A DNA stretch of 64,000 nt from Streptomyces sp. HUAS 15-9 (GTDB lineage Bacteria > Actinomycetota > Actinomycetes > Streptomycetales > Streptomycetaceae): positions 8,060,001 through 8,124,000 of the forward strand of contig NZ_CP106798.1 in the NCBI RefSeq assembly GCF_025642155.1, in the 5' to 3' direction. A program made the translations under genes and the position numbers. Shown here piece after piece: positions 16,848 to 25,051 of the stretch. Every line of letters begins with the position of its first letter. The stretch's first letter is position 1. The notes below the pieces were generated by a model. That model did no database searches. It was not told the DNA's origin and saw only the letters and a program-made list of their open reading frames with translations.

Positions 16848-16899
16848 CTATGACCCCATAAGTCGATCTTATGCCCCTGGGAAGTTGTGCTTATGACCC
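16848..16899. promoter_or_regulatory. Three direct repeats (CTTATGACCC type) between fprA and the divergent reductase
   Basis: CTATGACCCC (16848), CTTATGCCCC (16868) and CTTATGACCC (16890) repeat at 20 and 22 bp, about two helical turns, so all three sit on one face of the DNA. CATAAG-TCGAT-CTTATG (16857-16873) adds an inverted component. This is the layout of a multi-site activator or repressor. I cannot name the protein. Confidence 0.5.
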
Positions 16900-17035
16900 G
16901 TCGGGGAGATGCGCAGGTCGCGGGGCTCGCGGCAGGCGGGTGGACACCGGTCATGGGCATGCCCGAGGCTGGGGCCCGGGACCGGGATCATCCCGCTCCA
17001 CGACGAACCGCCGGCCGGAACCGAGGAGCGACAGC

Positions 17036-18088
17036 GTGGGTGGACGCGGGGAGACGACGGTCGCGGTGACCGGCGGCAGCGGGTTCGTAGGCAGCCATCT
17101 GGTACGGCGTCTGCTGGAACGGGGATACCGGGTCCACACCACCGTGCGTAACATCGCGAACCCGGCGAAGGTACGGCCGCTGTGGGACCTTCAGGAGGCC
17201 TTCCCCGACCAACTCACCCTCTTCCAGGCGGACTTGCTGACCGAGGGCTCCTTCGACGAGGCGCTGCGCGGCTGCTCCGTCGTCTTCCACGTCGCCTCGC
17301 CGTTCTTCATGCCGGAGAAGATCGAGGACGGCCAACGGGACATGGTGGACCCTGCCCTGCTCGGCACCCGCAACGTCCTGGGCAGCGTGGAGCGGACGCC
17401 GACGGTCACGACACTGGTCTTCACCTCGACGGTCGGGGCGATGTTCGGTGACTACGCGGACGTCCTCGACATGGACGGCCAGGTGCTCTCGGAGCGGTAC
17501 TTCAACACCTCCAGCACGGTGGCCGACAACCCCTACCACTACGCCAAGACCGTCGCCGAACGCGCCGCCTGGGAGGCCGAGGCCGCCCAGGACCGCTGGC
17601 GCATGGTCTCGGTCAACCCCGGCCTGGTCCTGGGCCCTTCACTCACCCCGGCGTCGGAGTCCGGCAGCCTGTTCCTGCTCGACGAGCTGTTCAAGGGCTA
17701 CTTCTGCTACGGCGCCCCGGACTTCAGCTTCACGACGGCGGACGTACGCGATGTGGCCGACGCGCACATAGCGGCGGCGGAGAACCCCGAGGCCGAGGGG
17801 CGTTACATCGTCGCGGCCGAGACCATGACGTCCTTCCTCGAGATGTCCCGCATCATCCGCACCCGCCATCCCCGCGACCTCCGCCTGCCGTGCACCGCGC
17901 TCCCGCACTGGCCGGTGCGCGTCCTTGGACCCGCCTTCGGCCTGACCCAGAACTACATCCGCAAACACCTCGGCATCCGCTTCCGGGTCGACAACGGCAG
18001 GAGCGTGCGCGAACTGGGCATCACCTACCGTCCGATCGAGGAGACCCTCCTGGACCACTACGAGAGCCGGCGCGGCCGACGCGGATGA
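17036..18088 (+). CDS. NAD(P)-dependent epimerase/dihydroflavonol-4-reductase-like oxidoreductase
   Basis: A 350-residue extended short-chain dehydrogenase. The Rossmann motif VTGGSGFVGSHLV is at residues ~8-20. The catalytic YxxxK is in NPYHYAKTVAERAAWE, and VNPGLVLGPSL is typical of the dihydroflavonol reductase/cinnamoyl-CoA reductase/HSD branch. The substrate is unknown. The GTG at 17036 follows GAGGAG at 17023-17028 with 7-nt spacing; the longer open frame from 16871 would add 55 residues with no homology-like content. It is divergent from fprA and convergent with the NlpC/P60 gene. Confidence 0.88.
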   Translation: MGGRGETTVAVTGGSGFVGSHLVRRLLERGYRVHTTVRNIANPAKVRPLWDLQEAFPDQLTLFQADLLTEGSFDEALRGCSVVFHVASPFFMPEKIEDGQRDMVDPALLGTRNVLGSVERTPTVTTLVFTSTVGAMFGDYADVLDMDGQVLSERYFNTSSTVADNPYHYAKTVAERAAWEAEAAQDRWRMVSVNPGLVLGPSLTPASESGSLFLLDELFKGYFCYGAPDFSFTTADVRDVADAHIAAAENPEAEGRYIVAAETMTSFLEMSRIIRTRHPRDLRLPCTALPHWPVRVLGPAFGLTQNYIRKHLGIRFRVDNGRSVRELGITYRPIEETLLDHYESRRGRRG

Positions 18089-18131
18089 GTCGTCCCCGGC
18101 ACGGCCGTGCCCCGGTACGGCGCCCCGGGCC

Positions 18132-19626
18132 TCACGCGGGCCGGATCACCCGGTGGATCGCCGACTCCCCGGCGCCGTAGATCGACTCCTCGCGGATGGA
18201 CGATCCCGGGCCCGGCGCGTGGATCATCATGCCGTTGCCCGTGCAGAGGCCGACATGGCTCGCGTTGTCGAAGAAGACGACGAGGTCACCGACCTGGATG
18301 TCGGTCACCGCGACCGGCGTCCCCGCGTGGGCCTGTTCCGCCGCGCCACGCGGCAGCGCGACCCCGGCGGCCTTCCACGCGGCCTGGGTGAGGCTGGAGC
18401 AGTCGTACGAGTCCGGCCCCATCGCTCCCCAGACACACGGCCTGCCGATCTGCGCGCGGGCGAAGGCGAGCGCCTTCATGGCCTTGCCGCCGTAGGCCGA
18501 CTCCGGCACGCCGCCCGCGCCGACGGGGGCGGCGAAGGAACCGGTGTCCGTGAGGGCGCCGATGGCGAAGGAACCGGTTGTGTAGGGGGCGGCCGTGACC
18601 GTCGGCATGGCTGCCTGCGTGGGCAGGGGAGCGGTCGCGAAGGTCCCGGTGTCGGTGAGGGCGCCGATGGCGAAGGAACCGGTTGTGTAGGGGGCGGCCG
18701 TGACCGTCGGCATGGCTGCCTGCGTGGGCAGGGGAGCGGTCGCGAAGGTCCCGGTGTCGGTGAGGGCGCCCATGCCGATGGGCGTGGCCGTCATGTCTGT
18801 CCGGACGGGCAGGGAGCCGGTCGCGAAGGAGCCCGTGTCGGTGAGAGGGTCCGCGGCGAACGGGCCCATTGCCGTGCCGGTGACGGTCGGCTGGACGGGC
18901 AGGGTGCCGGTGGTGAGGGAGTCCGTCGTGCCGAGGGCCGTCTGCGGGAACCAGGATTCCTGGGCGGCCGGCCGGGACTCGATCGCGGCCGTCGGGGCGC
19001 CGCTCGGGGCGGCGTAGCGGCTCAGGAGGTCGCGCGCCGCGGTGAGCTTGCGCTGGTTGCGCCCCTTGGAGTCGGCCGGCGAGGTGGCGCGGCCCGGCCG
19101 CGGCCGCGGGCAGCAGTGCGCCTGGGGCCGCCTCCAGCTCCAGCCGCGGCTCGGGTACGGCCGGCAGTGCCGCGACCGGCCGGGCGGTCAGCTCGGCGAT
19201 GGCACGACCAGGCAACTCCGGCACGGACCGGGTTGGCAACTCCGCGATGGGCCGACCGCTCGACCCGGCGGTCAGCTCCGGCGGCAGAGGCCGGGCGGCC
19301 TTCTCCAGTTCACCGCCGGAAAAGCCGCCCCGTGCCGGAGCGGTGCCACGATTCCCGGACGAGCGCTGCTGGGGCATCCGGTCGGCAGGCAGTACGGCGG
19401 GCACGGTCGGACCCAACTTCGCCCGCGCCGCGTCGAACCACTGCCGGGTGACCTCGTCGAGTTCGGGATCGGCGCCCCCGCCCGGCCGCTTGCGGAGCGG
19501 AACTCCGCGGCCACGGTTCCCCGCGGACATCGCGCGGGTCGCGTTGTAGTTCCCCGTGGCGTTCTCGGCCCGGTCGTAGAGGTTGTCGATCCGCTGCCGA
19601 ACCTCGTCGCGGCTCTCCGTCGCCAT
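18132..19626 (-). pseudogene. NlpC/P60 (C40) cell-wall peptidase, interrupted by a one-base frameshift
   Basis: The N-terminal part (from ATG 19626, MATESRDEVRQRIDNLYDRA) and the C-terminal catalytic part lie in different frames. The join is at the CCC run at 19093-19095. Removing one base gives AAGRATSPADSKGRNQRKLT and an uninterrupted 497-residue protein, since the whole span is 3n+1. Catalytic motifs are present in the C-terminal domain: DSYDCSSLTQAAW (Cys), ASHVGLCTGNG (His) and MIHAPGPG. The middle holds repeated TDTGSFA segments. There is no signal peptide. The role would be hydrolysis of peptidoglycan stem peptides, under c-di-AMP control. The frameshift may be a real mutation or a sequencing error in a GC-rich run. 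Confidence 0.85.
18556..18765. repeat. Two perfect 105-bp tandem repeats inside the NlpC/P60 gene
   Basis: The unit starting GCGCCGATGG at 18556 is repeated exactly from 18661, and a partial degenerate unit flanks it. Each unit encodes 35 residues containing TDTGTFA and TTGSFA motifs in the linker before the catalytic domain. Identity at the DNA level implies recent duplication and possible copy-number change by slippage. Confidence 0.9.
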
Positions 19627-19647
19627 GGGAGACGTACTCCTTCCGTA

Positions 19648-19799
19648 CTCCGCCTACCGAGTTAGCTGTCGGGTTCGGGCGGTCGTTTCCGGAAGGCGTG
19701 CCCTACGGCCCTTGCCCTGGTGGGCAGTTGGGCCGATTCACCCCAAAGTCGGTCGGGTCCCCGGCTCCTGCTGCCCCGAAGGGCGCGGACTCGGCGGAG
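19648..19799 (-). promoter_or_regulatory. c-di-AMP riboswitch (ydaO/yuaA type)
   Basis: Read on the minus strand, the leader of the NlpC/P60 gene has the conserved ydaO core in order: CCGGGGACCC, GGGGTGAATC, GGGCCGTAGGGC, then CCCGACAGCTAACTCGGTAG. The outer helix P1 closes CTCCGCC (from 19799) with GGCGGAG (to 19648). GGAAGGAG, the ribosome binding site, follows within about 10 nt and the ATG at 19626. Control may therefore act on translation or on transcription elongation. In Streptomyces and other Gram-positives this riboswitch often precedes cell-wall hydrolase genes such as rpfA and NlpC/P60 genes, lowering expression when c-di-AMP is high. Confidence 0.93.
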
Positions 19800-20151
19800 G
19801 CCACGCGGTCCGGCGGGGTTCGCCGGGGGAAGCCGTGCGGCCTGGTCGTCAACCTAGCCAACTTGTGTGCCTCGTGTGAAGGTTGACGTGTGAAATGTCC
19901 GATACGTATTTGTGATATCCGCCTGGAGGTTCGGTGCGAACGGGGCCTCGGTGACACAGAGCCGTACGACGATCGACGCCGTGTCGTCGGTGGCGCCTTC
20001 CCCGGAGGGAGTCGGCGCCCCGTGCCGGTGCCCGCGTTCTCTGTGAGGTTGCGATGAATCTCCGGGGCCGTTGAACACGGTCACCCTCGGGTCCGTATGA
20101 GGCGGGGGATTTCCATGCCGAGCCGGCCTCGACCAGACCAGGGGTACTTCC
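19800..20151. other. Divergent promoter region of NlpC/P60 and DUF1996 genes
   Basis: No gene is seen. The riboswitch transcript must start in its left part. For the DUF1996 gene, TTGACG (19883-19888) followed after 18 bp by TATTTG (19907-19912) is a possible promoter, in an AT-richer patch. That would leave a leader of about 230 nt. Confidence 0.3.
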
Positions 20152-22254
20152 GTGGGACGCAATACGCGCAGACGCCCGACAGGCGCACGACGCGCGACCT
20201 TCGCAGCGGTCGCACTGATGCTGGGTGGAGGGGGGTTGATCGCGGCGAACGTCTACGCCTCCGCCACCGAGAGCGGCTCGGACCAGTCGAGCCAGACCGG
20301 CCAGGTGCTGGCCGCCGGCGCGACGATCGACTGCCCGGACGTGGGCAGCCGGCTGACCGATGTGCCGGACGGGGCGAGGGAGAGCGTCGACAAGGAACTC
20401 GCCCTCCTCGACCAGCAGGTTGCCGCGGCCTATCAGCAACTGCAGCAGTGGGGACAGGCCCAGCAGCAGAACTCCGGGTCCGCCGACGACGCGATCATGA
20501 ACCCGCTGAAGGAGAAGCGCGACGAGGCCATCGGGCGCATCTCGGACGCCATCGACCAGGTGGGTGACCGCCCGCAGGGTCTGGACGACATGGCGGCGTG
20601 CACGCTGCAGCCTTCAGGCAACCAGAGCCAGGGTGGCGGCGACACCGGGCAGGGCGCTCCTAGCCAGAGCCCGGCCGACGGCGGCCAGGGGCAGACCGGG
20701 GGCGGTCAGGGCAACGGCGGCCAGGCCGGCAACGGCCCCGTGGTCGCGGACTACGCGGACATCACCTCCGTCCAGCCCAACGTGCAGACCCCGGCCCCGC
20801 AGTCCGACGCCTCCCGAGGCACCTTCAGCAGCAGCTGCGGCGTCAACGCCAACGGCGTGTTCAACTCCGACAACGTGATCGTCGCCCCCGGTGTCTCCAA
20901 CGGCGCCCACCACTTCCACGACTACGTCGGAAACCAGGCCAACAACGCCTTCGCCAGCGACGACGACCTGGCGAACGGCGACACGAGCTGTGTGGACAAG
21001 GGCGACAGGTCCACGTACTACTGGCCCGTGCTGCGCCTGCAGAACGGCAAGCAGGAGCGGGACGCCGGCGCCCCCGGCGGCGGAACCGAAGGCAACGCCG
21101 GTCAGATCGTCACGCCCAAGCAGGTCACGCTGACCTTCGTGGGCAACCCCCGCAGCAAGGTCACGGAAATGCCGCGCCTGCTGCGCATCATCACCGGCGA
21201 CGCCAAGGCGTTCGTCAACGGCCCCGCCAACGCCAACGCGTCGTGGAGCTGCACCGGCTTCGAGGACCGGCAGCTGAAGGACAAGTACCCGCTGTGCCCC
21301 TCCGGCAGCGACGTCGTGCGCTCCTTCAAATTCCAGAGCTGCTGGGACGGCCGCAACATCGACAGCGCCAACCACCGTACCCATGTGGCGTTCGCCGACG
21401 CCGAGGGCAACTGCCCGAACGGGTTCGAGGCCATTCCGCAGCTGGTGCAGCGCATCGTCTACGACGTCGACGCGCCGAGCCTCCAGGACGGCGGGCGGAC
21501 GGTGCCGCTGTTCGCCGTGGACTCCTTCCCCGAGCAGCTGCACAAGCCGGTCACGGACCACGGTGACTTCATCAACGTCTTCGACGAGGGCCTGATGAAG
21601 GAGATGGTCGGCTGCATCAACTCCGGCCGCACCTGCGGTGCCGGCGCCGACCCCGGTCAGGACCCGAGCGGGAACCCCAGCGAGCCGCCGGCCTCCAGCC
21701 CGGCCTCGCCCGGCAACGGCGGGGAGCCGGCTCCCGGCGACACCGCGACCGAGCAGCCCTCTCAGGCCCCGGCCGACCCGCCGTCCGCCGAGCCGACGGA
21801 CGACGCCACGGCGACCGCTCCCGCGAGCGAGCTGCCCCGGGTGTACAGCTCCTCGTCACCCACGCACGCCACATCGGACAAGGGCCACTCCGACAAGGGT
21901 GGTTCGCAGAACTCCGGCTCCGGGAAGGGTGGTTCCGCGAAGACCGACTCGGGCACGAGCGGTTCGGACAAGGGTGGTTCGAGCAACAGCGGTTCGGACA
22001 AGGCAGGCTCGGGCGGCAGCGCCTCGGGCAAGGGCGACGGCGGTCAGGCGACTCAGCCCGCCGAGATCGGTGAGCCCGCCCAGCCCTCGGCCGAGGGCGC
22101 GAACGACCCGTCGGCAGCCGCCGTACAGACCCAGCCGCAGGCCCAGGGCGGACTTGCGGAGACGGGCGCCAACCTGTGGCCCGCCGGGATCGGCGCGCTG
22201 CTGGTGATCGCGGGCTTCGTGGTGCTGCGCCGGATGGGACGCCGTTCCATGTGA
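20152..22254 (+). CDS. DUF1996 surface protein with LAETG sorting signal
   Basis: The product has 700 residues. An N-terminal signal/anchor helix (~15-37) is followed by a short helical region (~70-140) and a Gly/Gln-rich linker. The DUF1996 domain (~215-500) has [29 protein letters not shown] and [15 protein letters not shown] Pro/Ser then Ser/Gly/Lys-rich spacer (~510-670, many SDKGGS units) ends in LAETG at ~681, a hydrophobic helix and RRMGRR. LAxTG plus such a tail is the substrate form of Streptomyces class E sortases, so the domain is predicted to be linked to peptidoglycan. DUF1996 also occurs in secreted fungal and actinobacterial proteins; its activity is unknown to me. Start is GTG at 20152. 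Confidence 0.9.
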   Translation: MGRNTRRRPTGARRATFAAVALMLGGGGLIAANVYASATESGSDQSSQTGQVLAAGATIDCPDVGSRLTDVPDGARESVDKELALLDQQVAAAYQQLQQWGQAQQQNSGSADDAIMNPLKEKRDEAIGRISDAIDQVGDRPQGLDDMAACTLQPSGNQSQGGGDTGQGAPSQSPADGGQGQTGGGQGNGGQAGNGPVVADYADITSVQPNVQTPAPQSDASRGTFSSSCGVNANGVFNSDNVIVAPGVSNGAHHFHDYVGNQANNAFASDDDLANGDTSCVDKGDRSTYYWPVLRLQNGKQERDAGAPGGGTEGNAGQIVTPKQVTLTFVGNPRSKVTEMPRLLRIITGDAKAFVNGPANANASWSCTGFEDRQLKDKYPLCPSGSDVVRSFKFQSCWDGRNIDSANHRTHVAFADAEGNCPNGFEAIPQLVQRIVYDVDAPSLQDGGRTVPLFAVDSFPEQLHKPVTDHGDFINVFDEGLMKEMVGCINSGRTCGAGADPGQDPSGNPSEPPASSPASPGNGGEPAPGDTATEQPSQAPADPPSAEPTDDATATAPASELPRVYSSSSPTHATSDKGHSDKGGSQNSGSGKGGSAKTDSGTSGSDKGGSSNSGSDKAGSGGSASGKGDGGQATQPAEIGEPAQPSAEGANDPSAAAVQTQPQAQGGLAETGANLWPAGIGALLVIAGFVVLRRMGRRSM

Positions 22255-22272
22255 CGTCCGCCGCGGACGGTC

Positions 22273-22320
22273 GGCCGTCGCGGTCCGGGTGCCCCTTCGC
22301 GCACCCGGACGGCGACGGCC
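22273..22320. terminator. Strong bidirectional terminator
   Basis: GGCCGTCG (22273) pairs with CGACGGCC (to 22320), and inside it GTCCGGGTGC pairs with GCACCCGGAC around an 8-nt loop. It lies between the convergent DUF1996 and lipoprotein genes. Confidence 0.8.
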
Positions 22321-22352
22321 CTGCCGTTTCCGCGGACCCGATCGTGCGGGGC

Positions 22353-23054
22353 TCAGGCCACGCGCAGCGTGTGCTTGGCGAGTTCGTACGCCGGGAGCAT
22401 CGCCTCGTGCTCCTCCGTGTCCATCCCGCCGAGGTGCAGCACGACCGGGCCGTCCGGGGTGCTGACGGCGAGGGCGCGTTCCTTCTTCACCTCGTCCAGG
22501 AGCTTGCTGGTGTAGAGGTACTCCACTTCGACGCCGGAGAGGTCGCCCGCCTTGAACGTGCGGTACTTCTCCTTGCTCGTGTTGTCCTCGGCCGCCACGA
22601 AGGCCCGCAGCACGGTGCGTGCGTCGGCGTCGGCCGGGGAGCCGGTCCACACGCGCAGGAAGCCGATGTGCCCGGCGGGCTTGGCATCGATCTCGCACGC
22701 GGCGGTGACGGGACCCTGGTGGAGGATGGCGTCGGCGACCTCCTGCGCGAACTCGTCGTCGGCGCCGCCCGAACCGCCCGAAGCCGCACCGGAGTCGACC
22801 GCCTTGGCCTTCCAGCCCTTGGCGATGTCGAAGGTGACCGGCAGCTCACAGGCCGAGCCGGCGGCGCCGATGGTGCCACCGCTCTTGGCCGCCGTACCCG
22901 TCGCGCCCGCCCCGCCCGTCGCCCCTTCGGCCTGAGCCGTCGCCGAAGCCTTCGGGTCCTCCTCCGGCGACTCGCCGCAACCCGTCAGCACACCCGCCAG
23001 CAACAGCACGGGCGCCAGTCCGCCCTGCACGGTCCCCATCGTGATCCGCAACAC
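22353..23054 (-). CDS. Lipoprotein of unknown function
   Basis: About 233 residues. A short signal peptide ends in the lipobox LTGC, after which a Ala/Gly/Ser/Thr-rich linker leads to a globular domain (~70-233) with CELPVTFDIAKGW and a second Cys in VTAACEIDAKPAG, so one disulfide is possible. It is predicted to be attached to the outer face of the membrane. The start is unsettled: GTG 23054 gives an Arg-containing n-region and follows GGGAG closely; ATG 23039 and ATG 23069 are alternatives. It is divergent from the flavodoxin-like gene. I do not recognise a named family. Confidence 0.75.
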   Translation of the reverse strand: MLRITMGTVQGGLAPVLLLAGVLTGCGESPEEDPKASATAQAEGATGGAGATGTAAKSGGTIGAAGSACELPVTFDIAKGWKAKAVDSGAASGGSGGADDEFAQEVADAILHQGPVTAACEIDAKPAGHIGFLRVWTGSPADADARTVLRAFVAAEDNTSKEKYRTFKAGDLSGVEVEYLYTSKLLDEVKKERALAVSTPDGPVVLHLGGMDTEEHEAMLPAYELAKHTLRVA

Positions 23055-23195
23055 CGTCTCCCACCCCATCGATCCAGGTGGGACACTGTATCCGAGGGCA
23101 CCGACAGCGCCGTACGAGTCCCGGGGCAGGCGTCGGAGAGCACGGTCTCCACCGCCGTTTGCGGACGGCAGGGCCGCCACGGCAGGGTTCGGGGC

Positions 23196-23654
23196 GTGGC
23201 TACCTTGCTGATCGTTCATCACACGCCGTCGCCCAACTGCCAGGCGATGCTGGAGGCCGTCGTGTCCGGTGCGACGACGCCCGAGATCGAGGGCGTACGG
23301 GTCGTGCGGCGAGCGGCGCTGTCGGCGACCGCGTCCGACGTGCTCGCCGCCGACGGCTATCTGCTCGGCACACCGGCGAACCTCGGCTATATGTCCGGCG
23401 CCCTCAAGCATTTCTTCGACCAGGTCTACTACCCCTGCCTGGACGAGACCCGGGGCCGGCCCTTCGGCTACTACGTGCACGGAGGCAACGACGTCACGGG
23501 AGCCGCAAGGGGGATCGAGTCGATCACCACGGGCCTCGGCTGGCGGCGTACGGCGGACGCGGTGACCGTGACCGGTGAGCCCGCCAAGTCCGACATCGAG
23601 GCGTGCTGGGAACTGGGCGCGACCATCGCGGCGGGACTGATGTCCGAGGACTGA
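23196..23654 (+). CDS. Flavodoxin-like/NADPH-dependent FMN reductase-like protein
   Basis: A 152-residue single-domain flavodoxin fold. LIVHHTPSPNCQAMLEAV near the N terminus is the phosphate-binding turn. DGYLLGTPANLGYMSGALKHFFDQVYYP matches the flavin-ring loop of flavodoxin and WrbA-like proteins (split here as GTPANLGYMSG and KHFFDQVYYP). HGGNDVTGAARGIESITTG is the third FMN loop. It probably carries FMN and acts as a reductase or electron carrier in the cytoplasm. Start is GTG at 23196 (VATLLIVHH); the long upstream open frame is antisense to the lipoprotein gene. Confidence 0.85.
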   Translation: MATLLIVHHTPSPNCQAMLEAVVSGATTPEIEGVRVVRRAALSATASDVLAADGYLLGTPANLGYMSGALKHFFDQVYYPCLDETRGRPFGYYVHGGNDVTGAARGIESITTGLGWRRTADAVTVTGEPAKSDIEACWELGATIAAGLMSED

Positions 23655-23767
23655 CGAGCCGCGTCCAGGCGGTCGTTACCGCATCCGGGTGGTAGCGCGT
23701 CCGCCTCTCGGCCGAACGGAGTGGCCGAGGCGGGCACAAGCACACGGGCCATCGATAATCACCGCTC

Positions 23768-25036
23768 ATGCAGCTGGTGAATCCACGGCGTTCCCCGCGG
23801 CGGCCGCCGGTGGCCGTCACGGGTCTGGGGCTGGTCACTCCGGCCGGTGTCGGCAGGGACGAGGCCTGGGCGGGCCTGTGTGCCGGGATCTCCACCGCCT
23901 CGGCCGACCCGGGCCTCGACGGGCTGCCCGTCGCCTTCTCCTGCCGGGTTCCGGACGTCGACGTACGCACCCTGCTGGGGCACCGGCTCAGCCGCCGCCT
24001 CGACCGCTTCACCACCTTCGCGCTGCTCGCCGCCCGGGAGGCCGTGGCCGACGCCGGGCTCCGCCCGGAGGACTGGGACGGGGCGCGCGTGGGCGTCGTG
24101 ATGGGCGTCGGCACCGGGTCCATGCAGAGCTGGCAGGCCGAGTTCGACCGGCTCGCGGACCTGGAGCCGGAACGGATCTCGCCCCTCGCCCTGCCCCGCA
24201 GCGTGCCCAACATGGCCGCGGCCGAGATCGCGCTCGACCTCGGCGCGACCGGCCCCAACATGGCGGTCAGCACGGCGTGTGCCTCGGGCACCAGCGCCAT
24301 CGGCCTGGCCCGCGACTGGCTGCTGTCCGGTCACTGCGACCTCGTACTCGCCGGGGGCAGCGAGTCGGCCCGGCTGCGGATGACCGCCGCCTGTTTCGCC
24401 CAGATGCGGGCCCTGTCCCGCCGGGCGGGCGAGCCGCGTGCCGCGTCGCGCCCGTTCGACCGGGACCGCGACGGATTCGTGCTCGGCGAAGGGGCCGCGG
24501 TCCTCGTCCTGGAGCGCACGGAGGACGCCCGCGCCCGGGGCGTACGCCCGCAGGCCCTGCTGTCGGGCTTCGGCGCGTCCTGCGACGCCCACCACTTCAC
24601 CTCCCCGCACCCCGACGGCGACGGCGCGGCACGCGCCATCAGCGGCGCACTGACCGACGCCGGACTGGCCCCCGAGGACATCGATCACATCAATGCGCAC
24701 GGCACCTCCACCCCGCAGGGAGACACGGCCGAACACAACGCGCTCCGCCAGGTCTTCCGGCGGCCGCCGCCCGTCACCGCTGTCAAGGGCACCATCGGCC
24801 ATGCCATCGGCGGCGCCGGTGCCATCGAGGCGGCCTGTACCGTGCTGACGCTCCGGCACCAGGTCATCCCGCCCACCGCCAACCTCGACACACTCGACCC
24901 GGCCATGGACCTGGACGTCGTGGCCAAGGCGCCCCGGCAGCACCGGATGGAGCACGCGGTGAGCAACTCCTTCGGATTCGGCGGGCAGAACGCCGTACTC
25001 GCCTTCACCGCCGCCGGCCAGTGTGCGCCTACCTGA
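23768..25036 (+). CDS. Beta-ketoacyl-ACP synthase II-like protein (stand-alone)
   Basis: A 422-residue thiolase-fold condensing enzyme. The catalytic Cys171 lies in STACASGT, His311 in NAHGTST, Lys340 and His345 in KGTIGHAIGG, and NSFGFGGQNA closes the active site, so the catalytic set is complete. It should condense malonyl-ACP with acyl-ACP. No acyl carrier protein, ketoreductase or partner KS is adjacent, which sets it apart from the housekeeping fabD-fabH-acpP-fabF cluster of Streptomyces. It may be an accessory fatty acid or secondary-metabolism enzyme. The N-terminal extension MQLVNPRRSPRRPP is basic. It is convergent with the helicase gene. Confidence 0.92.
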   Translation: MQLVNPRRSPRRPPVAVTGLGLVTPAGVGRDEAWAGLCAGISTASADPGLDGLPVAFSCRVPDVDVRTLLGHRLSRRLDRFTTFALLAAREAVADAGLRPEDWDGARVGVVMGVGTGSMQSWQAEFDRLADLEPERISPLALPRSVPNMAAAEIALDLGATGPNMAVSTACASGTSAIGLARDWLLSGHCDLVLAGGSESARLRMTAACFAQMRALSRRAGEPRAASRPFDRDRDGFVLGEGAAVLVLERTEDARARGVRPQALLSGFGASCDAHHFTSPHPDGDGAARAISGALTDAGLAPEDIDHINAHGTSTPQGDTAEHNALRQVFRRPPPVTAVKGTIGHAIGGAGAIEAACTVLTLRHQVIPPTANLDTLDPAMDLDVVAKAPRQHRMEHAVSNSFGFGGQNAVLAFTAAGQCAPT

Positions 25037-25051
25037 TCCTCCGGTACCGGT

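Noticed and set aside
16871..17035. 55-residue N-terminal extension of the reductase at 17036
   Set aside because: It would place the start inside the direct-repeat region, has no Shine-Dalgarno sequence, and precedes the Rossmann fold with unrelated sequence.
18098..18111. Palindrome GGCACGGCCGTGCC between the convergent reductase and NlpC genes
   Set aside because: Loopless and short; not convincing as a terminator, and such palindromes occur by chance at this GC content.
18556..18765. CRISPR-like repeats
   Set aside because: The repeats are 105 bp, directly adjacent without spacers, and encode part of a protein.
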